NCBI RefSeq assembly: GCF_018812025.1
Contig: NC_063066.1
Location: 9,741,882 to 9,805,881 of the forward strand
From: Megalobrama amblycephala
Taxonomy: Eukaryota; Chordata; Actinopteri; Cypriniformes; Xenocyprididae
Reading direction: 5' to 3'
DNA: 64,000 nt
How positions within the stretch are numbered: the stretch's first letter is position 1; every line of letters starts with the position of its first letter. The position numbers and the translations under genes are program-made. This document shows positions 13,401 to 21,600 of the stretch, piece after piece. The notes below the pieces were generated by a model. It was not told the DNA's origin and searched no databases. It saw nothing but the letters and a program-made list of their open reading frames with translations.

Positions 13401-15253
13401 CCTTACCTATTTCCTTCCAAAAACGTGTATATACGTAGTATATACACGTGAGACTACTGAATAGTGAGACTACTGCTGTATGGTGTAAGAACATCTGACA
13501 GTCTGTGAAAATGAGTTCACATGATCAAATGTCTCAAATTTAATTATCTGATTAGTCACTTAGTAATGGTGCAGAATCATATTTCTAATTCACTTTAAAT
13601 CACAATGCCTTTTTGTTTTACTTCTTCATATTTTCTGTATATTTCCAGGTTTAAATCACAGATTTTCAATGTGGTCTCAGACTTTTGGAACCCATTGTAG
13701 GCTATATGGGATATATACAGTACATGGAGAGAAAAAGTTCAAATATTACTCATTGAATTGACTCTGAAGTATATCCATGTCCTGTAGAGACATAGACTCA
13801 TCAGCACACATCAGTCACATCGACAACTGACAATAAGTCTGGAGTGACAACAACAAGCTGTCAATCAAACTGACCAGACAACACTAAAACTAGTTAACAC
13901 GATAAGATCACCAGCCTGTTTAGCTGCTCTAAATGACATCTACTGTAACTGCACAGATTATTGAACATCAGAGAAAACAAGAGCTGAATGAATATTTCAG
14001 TATTTGAAACAAATCTATGAAACTAGCCTTATTACTTTGACAAACAGAAGGACCTTTATCTTAGCACACAGTTCACAGAAAGGACTACTTGACATTGACT
14101 CGTCCTTACGTATTTGTAAACAACAGCGACAATATTCACTCGGATATCGCTTAAATTGATAATACATTTGTTTAAAGGTTACACGAATAAATAAAGCCTT
14201 CGCTAGCCTATACCCAGGACGAATGACTAAGCTAAAGGCGTCCGTCGCGCCGCAGTGTACCGCTATGAGCTCGCGCTGCCGCATTGAAACTTCAGTCCAA
14301 CTCTTTACTGTAACTCCTCCAGACACATTACCGTGGAGCGGCGGATCCTCGGAAGTCCTCGCCTGTGGTTTCGCTCGCTCATAGTTATCGATGTTTTATG
14401 AGGATGTTTTAAGACCTCGCCCATCCTGCTGTGGCAGACCGGCGCCCGGTGCAGTGGACGGTCTGCAGGATTCATCGCCGCAGCGTCGGGAGGGTGGCAG
14501 CACCGTCTCTCCTGCGGTCTCCTCACCTCTCCCTTGCCCCAAGAGCGTCATCATGTAAAAACCTGCGCATGAGTTTGTGCTAACTCATGCATTCCCTTCG
14601 CCTGGCAGTGAGCTCGGATTTCACACACTGTTCTGTAAGCTGTTTTTAAACGCAAACTTCAGTCAGAGCTGCCGCATTTAGTTATTTATTCAGGCTAGAG
14701 CTCAGAGAAATGGGCTGTAAGCACATACTGTACTGTAACTGCGCTGATGCACTTCAGCACCGAGGACAGCGACAAGACCAGTTCAGCAGCGCACAGTATA
14801 TACAGACATGTGATGCGTTCATTCCCCAGAGGACATATAAGGGTCAATGATGCTCATTTATTTATTTATGGCCTTGCTCTATTAAGCTTTTCAAAAATAC
14901 AATATAAATGCAAAAATTTGACTCAAACATCAACTCTGCAACTATTTTCACTTTCTCTAAAAGTAAATGGTGACGTGTAATGCATTGTATGTTTTCATAA
15001 ATAATTATAACCAATGTTATAATAGGCTACATTATAATATATATTCACTAAACACTCCTTTAGAAAGTATAATGAATTAAAACGCATTACAAACAACTAA
15101 TTTCTGATGTAACAAGGAATCTGCAAATATTATAATGCATTTTAACTTTGGTTACAATTATTTATGATAAGACATAATGCATTATAATGTACATTATGAA
15201 TACCATTATTATGCATTACTATGCACTTTTTTGAAAATAAAGATTGGGTCCAA

Positions 15254-15330
<77 letters not shown>

Positions 15331-15619
15331 AATGACAGACCACTTCATACACTTTAGCTTCAATAAATAAATTATTATAAATAAAACATTGTAATCTCTC
15401 ACCGCTATCCTTGCCAGTGCTGTTTTGATTGAGGTCCAAGTATCCAATCTTCGGTCTAAAATGATGATAAATTTTACACCAGGTTGTCGTGCTCTGAAAA
15501 CATGTTAAATGCATCATGTATCACAGTAACTTCTTGGTTATGAACAATGACATGACATTGTAAATGTATTTAAATGTACACTGGCATTTGTTTGCATTGT
15601 AGTATGGAGGGATCAGTGT

Positions 15620-15698
<79 letters not shown>

Positions 15699-18600
15699 CA
15701 TCCTAAGGTCCAGACTGTATTGTGTCTACAATGTGACTACACAGATCTCTGCATATGTAGAATTCAAACAGTTCTGCATTGCACACAGTGAATCCATTCA
15801 TTTGAACAGCTGTTGCAAGGCTTTATGTGAAGAGAATACATAAGGGACTATTGCTGTACTGCAATGCAGTGAGATGGAGAGGCTTGTAAATATTAGACAC
15901 GGACCTTGGGATCAGTGTGAGGTATGAAAGAACTTTGGCCAGAGCTTCTTCAGGAATGTCACTGAAAGCAGAGCATTCTGGGAGAGTGATGATGACACTA
16001 GAGTCCTCACCACGTCCCCCTGGAATTCAAAGAAACACATCAAATTATTACTTTCTAAGTCAGGGACAACACATCATCCTAATGAAATTTATCTGATATG
16101 TTGAGACAAGCCATTAGTACACATGCATAATGCACTATATGTCTCCAAAACCTAGAAACTGAAAACCCCACCTGATAAATAGGCCACTTGTTTCTCAATG
16201 TAGCCGGCCACTTCCTGCAGACTCACAGGCACCGTGACCTCTGAGGAGACAATGAAGATGTGTCACACACATAAATATAACAGCAGCAAGCTTTAGGTCA
16301 TGTTTCTGTGTTTATGTGAAATTTCAGGAACAGCATCACCCAGTGTTCATATGTACAAACTACAGCTGTAATTCACAGTGCTGTATGAAATGCATGAGTT
16401 ATGGTCCGTTAATGGACTCCTCAGTAATATAACATTAAAGCATTAAAGCATTTATGTCTGCAGAGCCATCAGGATCGACTGAAGCCAGAGACGGTGGTTC
16501 GGTTTTCTCTGAGCCTCGTTTCATGCTACACTACACTGAAAGTGGAGGTTGATAAAAGAGGATGTGTTCAAATTACACATGCAACAACACTGGTCTCCAA
16601 TGACTTCACCATCAACTCACTTCCTGTGTCTGTAGGAAACAAAAACAAATTCCGCAAGGAGAAATGCAATACGCTGTAGAGGAGATTGATTATTTTAGGC
16701 CTTTATCAAGTTACATAGAAATCCAGCTTCTTTTTCCTATTATAAGGCTCCCGATATTTTATACTATAACCATGATTGATAAAAAAAAAAGAAAAAAAAA
16801 ATGTAACATTTAAACATTTACATTTATTCAGACTTTTTTTCCCAAAGCAATTTAAAAGAGAGGTACAAAGCAATTTGTCATGATACTATGATACAATGCC
16901 AGGTTTATTTGACAACTAGATTAGTAAGAAAACTAGAAAAAAAAAAAAAAAAAAAAAAAAATGTGTGTGTGTGTGTGTGTGTGTGGTTAAACATGCTATT
17001 GTTCTTAAATATAGGATCATGTCTAGCAAAATGCTAATAAACATGTTGTAATGTGTAAAAAAAAAAATGCTAACTAAATAACTGTTAACTTATTATAATA
17101 AAAAATGAATGCTGATGTTAAAGTTTAATGAGTTTCCAACAGGTACAATGTTGCTGGGGCAGAGTTGAATGTGAATGAAGTCCCGACTGAATATTTAATG
17201 GCACTCGAGACTGTTTCGATAGTTTAAAACCATACTGTACTGTATGGTATATACACACCTCAAAATCTAAATTAATGAGACAATTTGTGCACCCTTTTAT
17301 ATGAGATAGATAAACATTTTAGTCAATTTTATGTATTATGTATTTAAATAAGATGGTCTACAATAAAAAAATGGATACAACAATAATAGTATGTTTATAA
17401 TAAGAAAAATAGAGTTTAAAGTCTGTGAAAAGATTAATAATTAATATAATTAATTCCATTAATATATAAAGGCATTTTCAGTTAAGGGACTAATACGTAA
17501 CTTTGTTCATCATTGTTTGTTGTTCAATGTGGCTTAACCGCAACGCTGGCTTGACACCGTTAACTTTAGGCAGCATCATCCTTCTAAAACAACATGGATA
17601 GAAAACCACAACTTACACTCCCTTGAGGGTGTGTTCAGAGACGTGCAAAATAAACACATTCTGGTTCCGTCTATGTGAGCATGTCTAAAGGCCTGTTCAC
17701 ACCACAACTATTACAATAACAGCACAGAGAAACAATACCGTCGAAATCACTTTCAGAATGATTTTTTTTTCCAGCTAATGAATGATAAAAACCATTGACA
17801 GACAATCAGAATCCATCCTGCTTTAAAGAGCTCATGCATTTAAAGCGACAGGCAACAAAACTGCAGTCTGCGCTTAGAATGAACAGAACGTCATCGTCTG
17901 CTGGTGTGGACGCCAATATAGTTGCCGTTATTGTTATCGTTCTTGGTGTGAATGAGCCTTTACAGTAGTTCAGTCTTTAAGGCTTCTCACTAAATAAACC
18001 TGTACTGCTTTACAAATCTAAGACTCAGTAGCTATACATACTTGGTTCTGTGAGAGACAGGTTTGTCACAAATATGCTCAGATTAAGAGAAAAGTGTAAA
18101 AATTTATATTAAAGTAAAAAAAAAAAAAAAAAGTCAGTTTCAGTGTTGCATAATTGCTGTGTTGTGATTATATTTGATTTACAAAGGCTGAAATATAATT
18201 AATGATGCATTAAATCTGTTACGTAAAGTAGACTCAGACACAAACAGATGGAATTAACAGTTTATTTGCAGCGGTGGGGGGGGGGGGTTGTTGGTTGAGA
18301 TTGTTATTGTTATTGTTATGACCACGGACGGTGCACGTGTGCATACCGAACGTGTCTTTCCGCGCTCATGGACAAAGGAGTTTCTTTGAAAGGCTTCTTT
18401 GAATGCGGGAAATGAAGTATACCAGGGCCCTAAATTGTAATGGACTGGAGCTCACGGTTCACATCGAGAGAAATGGGAGTACGGGGGTACCGCGATGCGA
18501 AAGGGCACTTTCACTTTCGCAATCAAAATCAAAGTGTATGCCACTGATAAGCTTTGTAAATGCAGTATTACAGTATACACATACCAATTAAACGCGCAGG

Positions 18601-21600
18601 TCTCCTCTCGTGAGTCCTCCCCACTGTGTCGCCGGTTGAGGCAATAACTTTCGTTTCGTTTTTAGATATCTCTTTTATAGATGCCATCAATGCTTTTAAC
18701 TTTCTAGATCTAATTAAAAACTACAAATCCCATAAACTACAAATCCTCGCGCGTAAACCTGAGAGATCAGCCTCCTTACCTTAAAGTGTCAAATTTCTCG
18801 GTTTCTAAATGGACGGTTTGGCTTGATTGACAAAAGCTAACGTTCGGCCATGATTTATATACCATCAACCTGTCCTAAAACGTTAGCACGCTGTGATCGA
18901 TTGCTTGGAGATCACGTGTTTCTCCATTCGAGAGCGCATTTCCTGTTCACATCTGTGACAAAACAGTTGATTATTTACAAACAAAAGCTCATAGAAACGT
19001 GAAAATGGTCTCATTTGAAAGAAAATATCCTAAGCTAAAAGATGATATATTGTGACTGATTGAAGCAGCCCTTATCAAAAGTGCGGGGGTCGATATCTGT
19101 CTTTTCAAAACTGCGGGGGTCCTGACCCCCCTGTCTCCCGTGCCAACGGCGCGCATTGGTGGAGTACAGGTAAGCGGTCCAATTCGGAAGAACAAGACTG
19201 GACAATGAAGGTAGATGAGGTGTGTGCATACATAGCAATCCTGATGAGTGTGCTGATGGCTTGCAGGTGCGTGTGATCAGTACTCGGGTGAGGATGTGCA
19301 CTGTGACTGGTTGGTGTTGGAACCATCCTTCCATGGCTCACTCCTGAGGGGCGAGGACCCCAACATTGTGCTGGTCGACCTCTTCCCCGGGGTGCTGGGT
19401 GGTCTGTGTGAGAGTCATGGAAGGCTGTTAGCAAGGTGGGATCAAGGATATCGTCTCTGGGGACCCATGAGTGTTCCTCCGGGCCATAACCTTTCCAATC
19501 AAAGAAGGTACTCCAGCTGACCACCACGGCACTGGGAGTCCAGGATTTCTCTCACAGCGTACACGGCTCCATCCTCCAGGATCAATGGGGGGTGATGAGG
19601 CTTGAGTAATGATACATGGAATGAGGAATGGATTCTGTAATGTGCAGGGAGTTGAAGTTGATATGTGACCAGATTGACTTGTCAGATGATGGTGAAGGGG
19701 CCAATGTATCTGTGACTAAGTCTCTTGCAGGGCAGGCGCATCCTGATGTCTCTGGTGGACAGCCAAACCTTCTGTCCGGGCTGGAAGACTAGAGCTGGGG
19801 ATTGGCTTGGATTTTTTGGCGTCGCACTACCCTCTAAAGCTGATGGTATGCTCTGTCCCAGACCCTCTCGCTCTCTCAGAACCAATAGTCAACATCCAAT
19901 GGTTTTCCGGACCATGGGAACAAAGAAGGTAACCGAGTAGGCACTGGAAGGGACTGAGTCCAGTAGCAGGTTGATGGAGGGAATTCTGCGCATACTCGGC
20001 CCAGCCTAGGAACTGACTTCTGGTGGCCAAGGCGGAAGGTTTGCAGTAAATGTCCAAACTCATGGCTCTTTCTCTCCGTCTGCCCGTTCGACTGGGGATG
20101 GTATCCATACGAGAGACTCACGGTCACACCTAGGAGGTTAAAGAATGCTTTCCATACCTTTGATGTAAATTATGGTGCCCGGTCTGATACTATGTACTCT
20201 GGGATTCCAGTGTACCTGAAGACATGATTGAAGAGGAGTTCTGCAGTCACCATTGCAAAGGGTATTCCTTCGAGGGGAAGCAAACGGCAGGATTTGGAAA
20301 ACTGGTCAATAACAACTAGAATGCATGTATTACCATCTGAAGGGGGCAGGTCAGTAATGAAGTCTACTCCTAGGTGTGTACACAGGCGATAGGGAACAGT
20401 CAGCTGATGGATCTTGCCTGCTGGTAGGTGGCGTGGGCTCTTTGAGACGGCACAGTCAGAGCAGCCATGAACAAACCTTCTCACATCCCAACCATGTTGG
20501 GCCACCAGAAGTGATCCTTCAGCAGTGAGAGAGAACGACTGGCCCCTGGGTGGTCAGTGCCCAGAAATGTGTGAACGGAGTGGATGAGTGTTGTGCACTG
20601 TGATCTGGGAACATACTTAGGTCCAGGTGGACACCCTGGCAGAGCTGGCTTGGAGGCATTGGAGGAGGAGGTGGTCTGTTCCCATGACCACTGAATGGGA
20701 CTCACAGTCAAGTTGGAAGGCAAGATGGGCTCAGGTTCTTCTGTGATCTCCTCCGGGGCATGAACACGGGAGAGAGCATCTGCTTTGACGTTTTTGGTAC
20801 CTGGACAATAAGAAATGGAGCAATTGAAATGGGTAAAACTAATGCCCATCTTGCCTGGCGTGGAGTTAACCTCTTAGCATCTCTTAGATATTCTAGATTC
20901 TTGCGATCAGTCAGTACTGTAAATGGCTGTTGTGTACCCTCCAACCAATGCCTCCACTCCTCAAGTGCGAACATGAAGGCCAAGAGTTCTTTGTTACTGA
21001 TATTGTAGTTCCTCTCCGCCGGGGTGAGTTTTTAGAGAAGGCAGCGCATGGATGGAGTCTGGCTGGATTCCCCTGCTGCTGAGACAGCACCTCATGCATA
21101 AAGTCCTGGAATGTGGAGGGGGTCTTGACCAATCCATATGGCATAAGATACTCATAGTGACCAGTAGGAGTCACAAAGTCCTACACCCGTCCCCCTCACG
21201 TATCCAGATGAGGCTGTAGGCACTGCGGAGGTCCAACTTGGTGAAAACGGTGACTCCACAAAGTTGTTCCAGTGCCACTGGGACGAGGGAAAGTGGGTAT
21301 CGAAACTTCACAGTTTTCTTGTTGAGGGCACAGTAGTCAATACAACGCTGCAAGCCTCTGTCCTTCTTGGCCACGAAGAAGAAACTCTAAGTAGCAAGGG
21401 GTGTCGAAGGGTGGATGTAGCCTTGTTGTAAAGCCTCCTTGATGTACTCCTCCATGGCCATCTGCTCATGGATAGATAGTGGATAAATCTTTCCACAGGG
21501 CACTGGCTCACCCGTAATCAAGTCGATGGCAAAGTCCCATGGCCGGGGTGGAGGCAACTGTGAAGCCTTTTTAGGCAAAATACATCTCTGAAGGGGGTGT

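Noticed and set aside
15142..15517. Open frames with poly(Tyr-Ile) at 15.2 kb and similar ones at 27.7 and 44.8 kb
   Set aside because: They are translations of TA microsatellites; only the flanking mcf2 exon 4 at 15403-15493 is coding.
15574..15843. Poly(His-Thr) frame; similar frames at 24.9-25.1 kb and 58.9-59.1 kb
   Set aside because: Translation of CA repeats, no homology outside the repeat.
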